Positions 8,698-18,304 are shown, numbered from the stretch's first letter. The stretch: DNA of 64,000 bases from Luteibacter rhizovicinus DSM 16549 (GCF_001887595.1 NZ_CP017480.1:3872001-3936000), one strand, 5' to 3'. Made by a program: numbers and translations. Notes: a model not told the origin generated them from the letters alone.

Positions 8698-9944
8698 CCG
8701 ACTTCGTGAGCCGCTTGCAGGTCGGACCTATCCTGAGCGCCCTCAAGCGCCACAAGGCAGGAACGCTCCTCATCATCCTGCAGATTTCCCTGACGTTTGC
8801 GATTATCTGCAACGCCTTCTTCATCGTCGAACAGCGCATTGATCGCATGTCCCGGCCGACGGGCATGATCGAGACCGACATGCTCACTCTTCAATACCGG
8901 TGGGCCGGCGTCGACGCGAGCCTCATACCCTCGCTGACTAAGGCGGATCTTCGAGCCCTTCGCGAACTGCCGGGCGTTGAAGACGCGACACAGGCCGGAT
9001 CCTATCCGCTGTCGGGACACAGTTCGACCGAGGGGATTCGCATCGACCCGGGCGCCGAGGCACGCATCGCACTGGCTGCGGAATATTTCACCGACGAACA
9101 TGCTCTGGCCACGATGGGCGCGCGATTGATCGCCGGCAGGAACTTTCGAAAGGACGAGGTCGCATTTATGGATCCGTCGAAAATCACCTCGCCTGCCCAG
9201 GTCATCATTACCAAAGCCCTGGCGGACAAGGTCTATCCAGACGGCTCGGCGCTCGGCAAGCCGATCTACGTCGGAAATAGCCATCCGTCGCCGAGTACGG
9301 TTATCGGCATTGTCGAACGCCTCCAGGCGCCGTCGCCCACAGCGAGTTTCTCAGACGATGCGATCCTGGTCCCGCAGCTCCTTTCGGAGGGATCAGGCAA
9401 CTACCTTGTCAGGAGCCAGCCAGGGCAGCTTGCGGGGCTGATCCGGGAGGCACCTGCCGCTCTGACCAGGCTCGACAACATGCGCGTGTTCCCGCCGGGC
9501 GAAGGCATTCGCACCTTCGAGGCGGTTCGCGCGCAGGCGTACAAGGTCGATCGTGGCATGGCCGTGCTGATGACGTCGATCTGTGGGCTTCTGCTCGTGA
9601 CGACGGCCGCCGGTATCGTTGGCCTGTCGAGTTTCTGGGTGTCGCAACGCCATCAGCAAATCGGCATGCGCCGAGCACTCGGTGCTACCCGGCGCGACAT
9701 CCTCCATTACTTCCTGACCGAGAATCTATTGATTGCCTCGGGCGGCATTGGTCTGGGCATCGTCCTCGCCCTGTCACTCAATCTGTGGATGGTCGTCCAT
9801 TTCGAAATGCACACCCTTCCCGTGAAGTATGTCGTGCTAGGTGTGATTGTCATGCTGGCTCTCGGCCAGGGTGCCGTATTGACGCCTGCCTTGCGGGCAT
9901 CGCGAACCTCACCGATCGAGGCGATTCGGCACACGCGAAACTAG
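8694..9944 (+). CDS. MacB/FtsX-type ABC transporter permease (second of a pair)
   Basis: 416 residues from GTG 8694, which overlaps the stop of the upstream permease (GTGA). The topology is the same as its neighbour: one N-terminal membrane helix (about 22-42), a periplasmic domain of some 240 residues, then three helices with SQRHQQIGMRRALGATRRD, the FtsX signature loop. It ends with a conserved SRTSPIEAIRHT-type tail. The two subunits should form a heterodimer. The tail converges on the next gene with an 11-base gap. Confidence 0.85.
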   Translation: MTDFVSRLQVGPILSALKRHKAGTLLIILQISLTFAIICNAFFIVEQRIDRMSRPTGMIETDMLTLQYRWAGVDASLIPSLTKADLRALRELPGVEDATQAGSYPLSGHSSTEGIRIDPGAEARIALAAEYFTDEHALATMGARLIAGRNFRKDEVAFMDPSKITSPAQVIITKALADKVYPDGSALGKPIYVGNSHPSPSTVIGIVERLQAPSPTASFSDDAILVPQLLSEGSGNYLVRSQPGQLAGLIREAPAALTRLDNMRVFPPGEGIRTFEAVRAQAYKVDRGMAVLMTSICGLLLVTTAAGIVGLSSFWVSQRHQQIGMRRALGATRRDILHYFLTENLLIASGGIGLGIVLALSLNLWMVVHFEMHTLPVKYVVLGVIVMLALGQGAVLTPALRASRTSPIEAIRHTRN

Positions 9945-9955
9945 GACGCCTTCGA

Positions 9956-11188
9956 TCAGTCGCGGTACAACTTGCACACGCTGCTCAGCACCACGAAGAA
10001 GCGTCCATTGCCCATCGGCTTGACGACGACGCCATCTATCACCTGGCCATCCTGCTTTACCGTGACATCGGCTTGCAGAATGCTTTTGGCGTGTGTCTGC
10101 ACCTGCTCGTAGTCCGTCCACGTGTACATGGTGTTCGTCGAAGGCTCGTAGGATGCTCCGGGATGGGCGCGAGTCGTCGTCGCATCCCCTTGGAAGATCG
10201 CCATGATGATGTACCGGCCTGGCTTGAGGCGGGTGAACTTGAAATCGCCCTTGAAATTCGTCTTGCCATCGATTCGCGTATCGAAGATGCGCTTGTCGAT
10301 ATCCACTCGCACCTTGTCACCCTTGTAGCGATTGGCGTCGATCAGGTCGATCGACTGCTTCAGGTACGTGCTGTAGGGAAACAAGGTGATGGGCTGGTTG
10401 GGGGTGGTCTGCTGCTGACCGGCGACGTGACCGCACGTGAAGCCGCTGATCGTCGCGGTTCCTTCGGCAAGCGCGCTGGGGTCGACGTCGGCCGAATTGA
10501 ATGTCGACTTCGGTGTGACGACCTTGCGGTCGTCGGCCACGTCAGGTGCCGCACCACGATCATTGGGGTTCCTGGCGAAGGATGCCTGGGGGCTGGCTGC
10601 TGGTGCAGCAACCCCGGTGACGTTCGCCTGAGCGGTGGCAACGGCATCGGCGACAGACTGTTCTTCCGTCATGCCGCCATTGAGCCTGGCGAGCAGGGGC
10701 AAGGCCAGGGCCGCGTTCTGCGCACTTTTCTTGGCGCTGGCGTTCACCGATTGACCCTTCAGGTCGGCCGCATCGAAGAACGAACAGACGTTGCCTCGCG
10801 CATTGGCCGCGACCACACCTTCCTTGAGCTGGAACGCGATGATGGCCGAGCCGGTCTTCGGCGACACCATCAGCACGATAGGAAAGCCGCGTGCGGCCGT
10901 TGTCGCCTTCTGCGCCACCAGCGTGGTCATCAGGCCATCGGCCGCGACCTTGGTGTCGCCTATCGCCTGGAAATGGATCTTCTCTGCGCTGGCCTTGAGA
11001 CTGGCCATGGCTTTATTGCTGTCCAGCCCGTACAAGCCAACAAAGCTTTGATGGACCGTGCCGCCGCCCGTGGCGGGCGTCGCCGTGTAGTTCTGCTCGC
11101 ATTCCGTCGCGGCGTGGGCTGCCAGGCCCACCATGGCAGTCGCAGAAACAAGCGTCCGTGCCAACAACATCACTGATCGTGAAGCCAT
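9956..11188 (-). CDS. Secreted protein of unknown function
   Basis: 410 residues from ATG 11188, preceded by GGGGAAGG. Residues 1-27 are a signal peptide ending in AAHA. Residues about 90-160 contain PIVLMVSPKTGSAIIAFQL and GNVCSFFDAADLKG. A Gln/Ala/Pro-rich linker (about 180-250) follows, and then a beta-rich C-terminal region with FKGDFKFTRLKPGRYIIMAIFQG, which resembles a carboxypeptidase-regulatory-like or transthyretin-like fold. The last residues (VLSSVCKLYRD) contain a second cysteine. It probably acts in the periplasm or at the envelope. No named family recognised. Confidence 0.65.
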   Translation of the reverse strand: MASRSVMLLARTLVSATAMVGLAAHAATECEQNYTATPATGGGTVHQSFVGLYGLDSNKAMASLKASAEKIHFQAIGDTKVAADGLMTTLVAQKATTAARGFPIVLMVSPKTGSAIIAFQLKEGVVAANARGNVCSFFDAADLKGQSVNASAKKSAQNAALALPLLARLNGGMTEEQSVADAVATAQANVTGVAAPAASPQASFARNPNDRGAAPDVADDRKVVTPKSTFNSADVDPSALAEGTATISGFTCGHVAGQQQTTPNQPITLFPYSTYLKQSIDLIDANRYKGDKVRVDIDKRIFDTRIDGKTNFKGDFKFTRLKPGRYIIMAIFQGDATTTRAHPGASYEPSTNTMYTWTDYEQVQTHAKSILQADVTVKQDGQVIDGVVVKPMGNGRFFVVLSSVCKLYRD

Positions 11189-11229
11189 GCAATCCTTCCC
11201 CTTAGCCATTATCTCCGTGAGCGCGGAGA

Positions 11230-11653
11230 TTAACGCAGTTTGGGCCGCCATTGCGTTCGGAGCTCGCAAAGGCGCGCCTGGCTGGCACCGCGTAATTCGC
11301 CCTGCGTCCGATAGCCACTGCCGCGCGGAATGAAAGGCAGCACACACCATTGCGACACGCCTTCGGCGAGGCAGAAATCTGCCATCCAGTCCAATACCCA
11401 TTCACCGCCGGCGACGACCGTTGTCTGGATCCCGGTGGGAATGCCAGCCGCCAGCAGCGAACGCAGGTGCCCCGTGGCGAGGTCGAAGGCCTCACGGCCG
11501 ACGACCGCGTCATGGTGCGTACGGTCGCCGTGCAAGCTCAGCTTGACCCGCGTCCCTGCTGCACGCAGCGCCGGGATAAGGCGGTCGGGCAGGGCGATCG
11601 TTGCAGTACCTCGTGATGCGGAAGCAAACCATGGCGGGCAGTTGCAGTTTCAT
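11230..11653 (-). pseudogene. Decayed radical SAM protein gene
   Basis: The frame opens at 11653 with MKLQLPAMVCFRITRYCN, which is the start of a radical SAM CX3CX2C motif. After the first cysteine (codon ending 11603) the frame is lost. In the next frame, from 11598, the protein resumes at IALPDRLIPALRAAG, then VKLSLHGDRTHHDAVVG and GIQTTVVAGGEW, typical later parts of such enzymes. Some 50 codons are missing between the two, including the other two cluster cysteines. The C-terminus also looks cut short at 11230. It lies 13 bases behind the exonuclease gene, in the same operon. No active enzyme can be made from it. Confidence 0.75.
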
Positions 11654-11666
11654 GAGGCCCCGCGTC

Positions 11667-12236
11667 TCAGCGCCTTCGGCTCTCGCTGAGCATGTTGCAA
11701 AACAGTGCGCCCTGCTCGATGGCGTCGTCAAGCGCGACGTGGTTGTGTGGAAGATCGTCGAACCAGCGCTTCGGCATGGCGTTTTTCGTGCTTCGCCGAT
11801 AGTCCTTGCGGAGCAGAACCATGGCCATGGTTTTCATGTCGAGCGCGGAGAAACTGAAGGGACTTCGCCCCGCGAAGCGGATCAGGTACCAGTACACGAA
11901 CATGAAGTCGAACGCGGCCGGATAGCCGACGAAGACCGGCGATCCCGGTAGTGCCTCCAGCCATTGGACGTAATCCGTCATGACCGACTGCGGTGAACGC
12001 GGGTCGCGGCGCGCTGCCTGCCAGGCGTCGGGGTGCTGCTCCCACCAGGCAAGCGTGTCGGGGTGGCCCTGCGCGCCGGGCAGCAACTCGAGGTTTGCCG
12101 TAAACGTGCCTAGCAGCGTCTTGTCGGCGGCGTAGGCGGCCGATGCAAAGCTCAGCATCGAATGCGGTCCAGGAATCGGTCCGTCGACTTCGACGTCCGT
12201 GCTCACATAAATCTCGGGACGGGAGGGATCGCTCAT
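11667..12236 (-). CDS. DEDDh-type 3'-5' exonuclease-like protein
   Basis: 189 residues from ATG 12236, which overlaps the upstream stop as ATGA. Exo I motif: STDVEVDG (D14, E16). Exo [14 protein letters not shown] with its aspartate near 105. Exo [15 protein letters not shown] with His and Asp near 165-170. These are the catalytic residues of DEDDh exonucleases of the oligoribonuclease/DnaQ superfamily, although the spacing and the surrounding sequence are not those of a housekeeping member. It sits between a Toprim protein and a broken radical SAM gene. Substrate (RNA or DNA) not known. Confidence 0.7.
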   Translation of the reverse strand: MSDPSRPEIYVSTDVEVDGPIPGPHSMLSFASAAYAADKTLLGTFTANLELLPGAQGHPDTLAWWEQHPDAWQAARRDPRSPQSVMTDYVQWLEALPGSPVFVGYPAAFDFMFVYWYLIRFAGRSPFSFSALDMKTMAMVLLRKDYRRSTKNAMPKRWFDDLPHNHVALDDAIEQGALFCNMLSESRRR

Positions 12237-12883
12237 CGTGTTGTCGCCTGGATAGTTTCGTTGAGCCAATGAGCAAGGGCAGATGGCCCGCGCTTGCGCA
12301 GCGCCGTGTTCCAGTCCTTGCAATGGGGCGGTGGTAACAGACGACGAACGGTAGAGCGCGACAAGCGCTCGATGTAATGCATCACTTCGTGTTCGCCCGG
12401 CGCATTGGCATCGAAGGCAAGCCACACGACGCGCATCGCGCAGACGTCCGGCAGCCACGGTGCCCAGCGCCCTACGGTAGCGATGCCGTCCCACCCGCAT
12501 ACGGCCAGTGACAGGAGATCGAAGATGCCTTCGACAAGGATCAGTGGCTCGGCACGCCAGCCGGCGCCCGAGGTGGCCACGCCGCCGCCAGGACCGATCG
12601 TGAACATCTTGTCCTGCCCCCGCGCCGTTTCCAGGTAACGGCCATGCACCGAGGCCAGCTGCGCGTCGCGGTCGACCATGCCGAACAGGACAGCAGCCCG
12701 GCCGTTCCAGTCAGGATCGAAACGCAGGCCGGCGGCATCGGCGATGGCCAGGGGAATCCCCCGTCGCTCGACATATCCCTGTCCGGCCGTGCCGGCGAGT
12801 GGCAGGGCATGAGCGAGACGCTCGTGCGGTTGCTCACCGGAGCGGGGCATCGTCGGGGGATCGCTGTGTGCATGTGGGAACAT
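12233..12883 (-). CDS. Toprim-domain protein, primase-like
   Basis: 216 residues. [13 protein letters not shown] (about 114-126) supplies the Toprim glutamate, and [16 protein letters not shown] (about 150-165) the downstream acidic motif. The end, [13 protein letters not shown], matches the C-terminal pattern of phage- and plasmid-type primases. The N-terminal part ([20 protein letters not shown]) fits the region before Toprim in such proteins, but there is no zinc finger or helicase domain. It is coupled to the exonuclease by a four-base overlap and starts 32 bases after the TonB-receptor stop. ATG 12850 is an alternative start. A nucleic-acid role is likely; the pathway is unknown. Confidence 0.65.
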   Translation of the reverse strand: MFPHAHSDPPTMPRSGEQPHERLAHALPLAGTAGQGYVERRGIPLAIADAAGLRFDPDWNGRAAVLFGMVDRDAQLASVHGRYLETARGQDKMFTIGPGGGVATSGAGWRAEPLILVEGIFDLLSLAVCGWDGIATVGRWAPWLPDVCAMRVVWLAFDANAPGEHEVMHYIERLSRSTVRRLLPPPHCKDWNTALRKRGPSALAHWLNETIQATTR

Positions 12884-12915
12884 GTCGCGAGCCGGCTCAT
12901 CGTCGGCCCATCATG

Positions 12916-15372
12916 CTAGAAGTGCGCGCGTAGCGTCACCCCCACCAATCTCGGATCGCTGGGCTGACCCAGGATCAGGCCGGAGTTTCCGGTCTGGACC
13001 GTGAGTGCGGTGATGTAGTTCCGGTCGAAGAGATTGCGCGCGAACACGTCGACTTCCCAATTATCGTTGAAGCGGTAGCCAATACTTCCGTTGACGACCG
13101 CATAGCCGGCGATCTTCGTGTAGATCGAGTTGGCTGTGTCGGAGTTATAGCCGCTGCGTGCGCTGGTATCGGCGTGGACGAGGAAGGCATCGTTGCCGAT
13201 CGGCAGCTCATAATCGAAGCCGATCGATCCCGCCCATTTGGACAGGCCGGCCAGGGGCAGGCCGGTGAGTACATAGGCACCGGGAACATCGGGATTGCCC
13301 CGCGGATTGGAGGTCTTGATGGCCAGGTTGGCCGGCGGATTCAGCGGCTGGCAACCGCCAGCGGCGTTCGGGTTCTGCCATTCGAGCGGGCACGGGCCTT
13401 TCGGGTAGTCCGTGTACTTGCCATCGGCATATGCAAAGGACGCGCGCAAGGTGAAACCCGTGAAGAGCAGGGCGGCAAAGTCGCCCTCGACGCCTTTCAC
13501 CGTGACTTTGGGGATGTTCGCCGGGTAGGTGCGCAACGCCGCCGTTTCGGTACTGGAGGTGACGTTGGCCTGGTAGTTGCCGACTTCCGTGTGATACGCG
13601 GCGAGATCGAACGTGGCGCGGCCATCCCACCATGCTGACTTGATGCCTGTCTCCCAGGTCCTGTTGATCTCGTCCTTGATCACGGCGGTGGCCAGCGCGG
13701 GATTGTTGGCGGCATCCAGCGGAAGGCCGGACATGTTGAGGCCTCCGGATTTATAACCGTAGGCGTAGCTCACGTAGCCCATCAAGGCATCGGTGAACTG
13801 ATAGGCCACGTTGACCCGGCCCGACGGATTGCCACCGCTATCGGACGCGCTGTAACTCTGCGGGCGGAACAGCGAAAGCTTGGCGTTGTCCTGCACCGAA
13901 CCGGGTGTCGTCGGCAGACCACCGGAGACAGTCGTTGAATACGTGCCGTTCTTGTCTTCGTAGGTATAGCGCAGGCCCAGCGTGGCGGTCAGACGATCGG
14001 TGAGCTTGTAGTTCGCCTCGCCGAAAGCCGCATAGCTCTTCATCCGGTAGTGCGAGTTGCCGAACTGGCCGTAGCCGTCCGCGAGCGCGTCGGGCATGCC
14101 GGGGAAACTCGTCGTGCTGACCAACCAGTACGTCGCGGCCGGGCCGTAAATGCTGATCGGCTTGCCGTTGATTTCCTGGGTGTAGAAGTAGAGGCCGCCC
14201 ACGTAGCTGAAAGGACCGTCACCGTTGGAGGCGACGCGGAATTCCTGGCTGTACTGGTCCTGTCGCGAAGGGATGCGCTGGACCGTCTGGATGGGAACGC
14301 CGATGTAGTCACGGTCGTTGGCGACATCCCATTTCCAGTAACGCCAGGCCGAGATCGAGGTCAGCGTCACGGCACCGACGTTCCAGTCGGCATTGAGCGA
14401 GACGCCGCCATCCTGGGTATCGATGTGCAGCGGTGCGTCGATGTCGGTCAAGCGATCGTAGACGTTACGGCTCGGCGGCACGTACGCCGGGAATCCATGC
14501 GCGGGAAGGTTGGCGGCAAGGCCATTGAACTGCCTGGCGGCGCCGCGCAGGCTGCTGCCGACGCGAAGGTAGTTCTGTGTGCAGCAATCCGAATCGAGGT
14601 TCGAGACATCGCCGATCAGCCGTACATTCAGGCTGTCGTCCGGCTTGAACAACAGCTGGCCACGCAAGGCGTAGTTGTTGATCTCGTTCTCGTCCTTGCC
14701 GGTGGTGACGTTGTGCAAGGATCCGTCTTTCTCGGTGAACTGCGCTGAGAAGCGGCCCGCGACGGTCTGCGTCAGCGGCCCCGAGACCGTACCCTTTGCC
14801 TGCAGAAAGCCCTGGTCGCCGTACGAGATCTCGCCGCTTCCCTCCGGTGTAAAGGTCGGCGCACGGCTGGTGATATTGATCGCGCCCGCCGTGGTGTTCT
14901 TGCCGAACAGGGTTCCCTGCGGCCCACGAAGCACTTCGATGCGATCGATATCGGTGAAGTCGAACGCCGCCGTCGCGGGACGGCCGTGATAAACACCGTC
15001 GACATAGAAGCCGACACCCGGCTCGATGCCATCGTTCGCCGCGCTGACCGACAGGGTGTTCGAGCCCAGGCCGCGAATCGTATACGCCGTATTACGCGGG
15101 TTGGCGGAGTTGTAATAAAGGGAAGGGACGAGCTGGCTGAGCTGCTGGGTGTTGACCGTGTACGAGCGGTCGAGCCATTCGCCGCTGACCACCGAGACGG
15201 CCATGGGGACCTTCTGCAGATTCTCCTCACGCTGGCGGGCGGTGACGGTGACACTGCCAAGCGTCGTGACGTCCTTCGTGTCGCCGGTAGCCGTGGGACC
15301 GCTCGCCACCTGCGCGGTGACGGCAAATACCGGACATAGCAGCGCCACGGCGCCGAGGACGAGCCTCTTCAT
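12916..15372 (-). CDS. TonB-dependent outer-membrane receptor
   Basis: 818 residues with GGGGAG before the ATG. Signal peptide about 1-20. The plug domain opens with SVTVTARQREENLQKVPMAV and continues with RIEVLRGPQGTLFGKNTTAGAINI near 140-165. The rest is a 22-strand barrel ending in the expected C-terminal phenylalanine (LRAHF). It carries the signature of receptors often annotated as siderophore or small-molecule transporters. Transport needs TonB/ExbBD, not seen here. A good ModE box lies just upstream and modE is divergent, so the cargo may be linked to molybdenum (inference). Confidence 0.9.
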   Translation of the reverse strand: MKRLVLGAVALLCPVFAVTAQVASGPTATGDTKDVTTLGSVTVTARQREENLQKVPMAVSVVSGEWLDRSYTVNTQQLSQLVPSLYYNSANPRNTAYTIRGLGSNTLSVSAANDGIEPGVGFYVDGVYHGRPATAAFDFTDIDRIEVLRGPQGTLFGKNTTAGAINITSRAPTFTPEGSGEISYGDQGFLQAKGTVSGPLTQTVAGRFSAQFTEKDGSLHNVTTGKDENEINNYALRGQLLFKPDDSLNVRLIGDVSNLDSDCCTQNYLRVGSSLRGAARQFNGLAANLPAHGFPAYVPPSRNVYDRLTDIDAPLHIDTQDGGVSLNADWNVGAVTLTSISAWRYWKWDVANDRDYIGVPIQTVQRIPSRQDQYSQEFRVASNGDGPFSYVGGLYFYTQEINGKPISIYGPAATYWLVSTTSFPGMPDALADGYGQFGNSHYRMKSYAAFGEANYKLTDRLTATLGLRYTYEDKNGTYSTTVSGGLPTTPGSVQDNAKLSLFRPQSYSASDSGGNPSGRVNVAYQFTDALMGYVSYAYGYKSGGLNMSGLPLDAANNPALATAVIKDEINRTWETGIKSAWWDGRATFDLAAYHTEVGNYQANVTSSTETAALRTYPANIPKVTVKGVEGDFAALLFTGFTLRASFAYADGKYTDYPKGPCPLEWQNPNAAGGCQPLNPPANLAIKTSNPRGNPDVPGAYVLTGLPLAGLSKWAGSIGFDYELPIGNDAFLVHADTSARSGYNSDTANSIYTKIAGYAVVNGSIGYRFNDNWEVDVFARNLFDRNYITALTVQTGNSGLILGQPSDPRLVGVTLRAHF

Positions 15373-15385
15373 GGTGTCTCCCCTG

Positions 15386-15409
15386 CAATATAAAGTGGAC
15401 TATATAGCG
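15386..15409 (-). promoter_or_regulatory. ModE box upstream of the TonB-dependent receptor
   Basis: Read on the minus strand, CGCTATATA is followed by six bases (GTCCAC) and then TTTATATTG. The known ModE site is a palindrome with half-site CGnTATATA spaced by six. The left half matches fully; the right half has two mismatches. The site ends 13 bases before the receptor start codon and just upstream of its ribosome site, where bound ModE would block transcription. Confidence 0.65.
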
Positions 15410-15525
15410 AAAGATCGAGGCTACAAGAGGCATCCCGTCGGCGGCCTGTAGATTCCTGCGCCCCGTTTGGACGCAGCACCCGTGCGGGGCGCTAGACTGC
15501 CTCCGTCCTACGAATCGGTAACGAC

Positions 15526-16317
15526 ATGCTCCAGTACGAAGGCTCCCTGTGGCTCTCCGATGGCGCTCGGCGCTGGGGCGGCCCGGACCGCGTGGAACTG
15601 CTGACCCAGGTGGGACTCACCGGGTCGATCACCGCTGCCGCGAAGGCGGTGGGGATGAGCTACAAGGGCGCCTGGGATGCGGTCGAGGCCATGAACAACC
15701 TGGCGGACGAGCCGCTCGTATTACGTGCCACCGGCGGTAAGGGCGGTGGCGGGGCGAGACTTACCCCGCGAGCCGAGCGCCTGATCGCTTCCTTTCGCAG
15801 CATCGAATCGGCCCACCGCCTGTTCGTCGAGCATCTGGCCTCGCTCGGCGACGAGGCGACCGACGACATCCATCTCTTGAGGCACCTGACCATGCGAACC
15901 AGTGCGAGGAACCAGCTTGCCGGCGTTGTCGATCATGTCCAGCAGGGTGCGGTCAACGACAGCATCGCCATCCGGACCACGGGCGGCACCACCCTCATCG
16001 CGACCGTCACCCGTGAAAGTACGGACAGTCTTGCCCTGGCGGCAGGGCGACCTGTGATCGCGCTGGTCAAGGCGAGCTGGGTGATGCTCGGGCTGCCGGG
16101 GGAGGGGCGCCTATCCGCTTCGAACCAGCTTCCCGGCAAGGTCGAACGGATTCATCCGGGTGCGGTGAACTCCGAGGTGACGGTAGCGATCGAAGGGGGA
16201 GGAACGATCACCTCGATCATCACCAAGGAAAGCGTTCAGCAGCTTGGTCTTGCCGAAGGCGTGGACGTACTTGCCATCTTCGACGCGGCGTCGGTCATCG
16301 TGGGCGTGACCGACTGA
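15526..16317 (+). CDS. modE: Molybdate-responsive regulator ModE
   Basis: 263 residues, the usual length. The winged helix spans about 20-85 (SITAAAKAVGMSYKGAWDAVEAMNN, then the GGKGGGGARLTP wing). Two MOP domains follow at about 125-190 and 197-262, each beginning with SARNQLAG or SASNQLPG and containing a GAVN segment, the molybdate-binding fold. In the family, molybdate-bound ModE dimer represses molybdate uptake genes. No modABC is nearby; the only adjacent candidate target is the divergent TonB receptor. The last 82 bases overlap the tail of the convergent LysR gene. Confidence 0.9.
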   Translation: MLQYEGSLWLSDGARRWGGPDRVELLTQVGLTGSITAAAKAVGMSYKGAWDAVEAMNNLADEPLVLRATGGKGGGGARLTPRAERLIASFRSIESAHRLFVEHLASLGDEATDDIHLLRHLTMRTSARNQLAGVVDHVQQGAVNDSIAIRTTGGTTLIATVTRESTDSLALAAGRPVIALVKASWVMLGLPGEGRLSASNQLPGKVERIHPGAVNSEVTVAIEGGGTITSIITKESVQQLGLAEGVDVLAIFDAASVIVGVTD

Positions 16318-17267
16318 ATGCCGCGAGTCTGAGCTTCGGCCAGCTCGCGAGCATCGAGTACGTGTTCCGAAGCGTGTCCCAGCCGCTCCGCGACGAGATC
16401 GATGAAGGAGCGCACGCGCGACGGCTGCGCTGCGCGGCTTCCGTAGTAGACGTACACGCTCATGTGGTCGGCGACGTGCCCGGTGAGCAAGGGAACGAGC
16501 CGCCCCGCGCGTATCAGCGGCGCCACCGAAAGGTTTGCCAGCAGGCCGATCGCGTGGCCCGACAACACGGCCTCGATCTCCAGCTCGGCATCGTTCGTCG
16601 ATAGCGATGGATTGAGATCCAGCGAGATCACCTCGCCATCTCGCTTCAGCAGCCAGGGCAGGACGCGACCGCTGGCCGAATGTCGCAGCACGCTGCAGCG
16701 ATGCAGGGTCAGCTGTTCGATCGACGTCGGCGCGCCATGAGCGGCGATGTACGACGGTGCCGCACAGACGATCAATTGCATGGCGAAGAGGCGCCGAGCG
16801 GCGACGCCGCCTTCCGGCGCGGAACCGATGCGAAAGCCGACGTCGGCGCGGTCGTTCACCCAGTCACCGACGCGGTCGTCGAGCTTCAGATGCGCTTCGA
16901 CCGCAGGGTGAAGGTGGCAGAACTCGTCGATCAGTGGCCATAACAGGGGCTTGAAACCGTACCGCGGGGCGACGATGCGTAACGGCCCGGCGATCTCGTC
17001 TTTGGACGTGCGGACGCTATCGATGGCACGCTCCAGGGCAGCCAGCGCGGGTTGCGCCCCTTCCAGGAACTGCTGGCCCTCGGAGGTCAGCGCGATGCTG
17101 CGCGTCGTTCGGTGCAGCAGTCGTACACCGAGCCGTTGCTCCAGCATCGCGAGCGACTTACTCGCTGCCTGGGCGCTGATGCCGTGGGCCGCCGCCGCTC
17201 GTCGGATGCTGCCCAATGCCACCGCCTTCGTGAAAAGGTCGATCGCACGCATGTCGTTGACGGCCAT
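16236..17267 (-). CDS. LysR family regulator
   Basis: 343 residues from ATG 17267, with GAGG seven bases before it. The winged helix-turn-helix lies at about 8-65 ([30 protein letters not shown]), followed by the effector domain from 88 ([10 protein letters not shown]). The last 35 or so residues run beyond the normal LysR end and are encoded opposite the 3' end of modE. The gene is divergent from an SDR gene 132 bases away, its probable target. The inducer is unknown. Confidence 0.85.
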   Translation of the reverse strand: MAVNDMRAIDLFTKAVALGSIRRAAAAHGISAQAASKSLAMLEQRLGVRLLHRTTRSIALTSEGQQFLEGAQPALAALERAIDSVRTSKDEIAGPLRIVAPRYGFKPLLWPLIDEFCHLHPAVEAHLKLDDRVGDWVNDRADVGFRIGSAPEGGVAARRLFAMQLIVCAAPSYIAAHGAPTSIEQLTLHRCSVLRHSASGRVLPWLLKRDGEVISLDLNPSLSTNDAELEIEAVLSGHAIGLLANLSVAPLIRAGRLVPLLTGHVADHMSVYVYYGSRAAQPSRVRSFIDLVAERLGHASEHVLDARELAEAQTRGIQSVTPTMTDAASKMASTSTPSARPSC

Positions 17268-17399
17268 CTGGCGCCTCGCATCTGGAAATTGGCAGGCACC
17301 AGTATCAATCACAGGTTGCTAGTGGAGCAATGCCAGAACCACTACCGGGTTGATGGCCACCTTCCTACAGTCGCTCCCAATCATTCACTGGAGAGCACT

Positions 17400-18146
17400 A
17401 TGAGCGACAACATCATTGGGAAGGTCATCGTCATCACGGGAGCCAGCAGTGGACTGGGCCTGGCGGCAGCGCGCCTGCTGGTAGCGCAGGGCGCGCGGGT
17501 CGTGTTGGGTGCGCGGCGTATCGATCGACTGCAGGAACTGGCGAGGGAACTGAATACACACGGGCAGCGTGCACTAGCCGTGGCGACCGACGTCACCTCG
17601 CCCACCGACGTGGCGCGCCTCGTCGATACCGCCGTGGAGACGTTCGGTCGCGTCGACGTCATGGTCAATAACGCGGGCATCATGCCGCAGTCGCCGCTGG
17701 CGCGGCTGAAGATAGACGAATGGGACCGGACCATCGACGTCAATCTCAAGGGTGTGCTCTATGGCATGGCGGCGGCCCTGCCGCACATGCAACGGCAGAT
17801 GTCCGGGCACCTGGTGAACGTATCGTCCACGGCAGGCCACAAGGTCATGCTCAATGGCGCGGTTTACAGTGCCACCAAGCACGCGGTCCGCGCGCTGTCG
17901 GAAGGCCTTCGGCAGGAGGTCAAGGAATGGAACATCCGGACCACCGTTATTTCGCCGGGTGCCGTCGACAGTGAACTTCCGGGCAGCTCATCCGAGTTGG
18001 ACATGAAGACACGCCTCGACGATTTCTATCGGGCCATTGCGATTCCCGCCGACTCGTTCGCTCGCGCGCTTGCCTTCGCCGTCGACCAGCCCGACGACAT
18101 GGACGTCAACGAAATCGTGTTCCGGCCGACCCGTCAGGTGCCCTGA
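17400..18146 (+). CDS. Short-chain dehydrogenase/reductase
   Basis: 248 residues from ATG 17400, with GGAGAG before it. Classical [11 protein letters not shown] (13-20) binds the cofactor, NNAG (90-93), S143, and Y156-x3-K160 in VYSATK. Arg residues after the second strand (GARRIDR) favour NADP over NAD. The end ([15 protein letters not shown]) is that of YdfG-like reductases. It is divergent from the LysR gene at 16236-17267, which probably controls it. The substrate is not deducible. A closely similar SDR occurs at 32612-33346. Confidence 0.88.
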   Translation: MSDNIIGKVIVITGASSGLGLAAARLLVAQGARVVLGARRIDRLQELARELNTHGQRALAVATDVTSPTDVARLVDTAVETFGRVDVMVNNAGIMPQSPLARLKIDEWDRTIDVNLKGVLYGMAAALPHMQRQMSGHLVNVSSTAGHKVMLNGAVYSATKHAVRALSEGLRQEVKEWNIRTTVISPGAVDSELPGSSSELDMKTRLDDFYRAIAIPADSFARALAFAVDQPDDMDVNEIVFRPTRQVP

Positions 18147-18304
18147 GCACGCGTGCGAAGCGCAGGAAAATGCGAGCGCCTGGAGGCATGACAAGGGCAG
18201 CCGCGTGGCAAGGCAGAGGCAGTGCCGGCTGCCGTCTGGTTGGGCGTGGGTAAACGCGGTATCGTCGCCCACGGTTCAAGCCTCGCCACTCACCGAGCGA
18301 CTGC

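Noticed and set aside
18198..18263. Possible 21-residue frame after GGAGG
   Set aside because: The GGAGG is only one base from the ATG, too close for initiation, and the peptide has no feature of interest.
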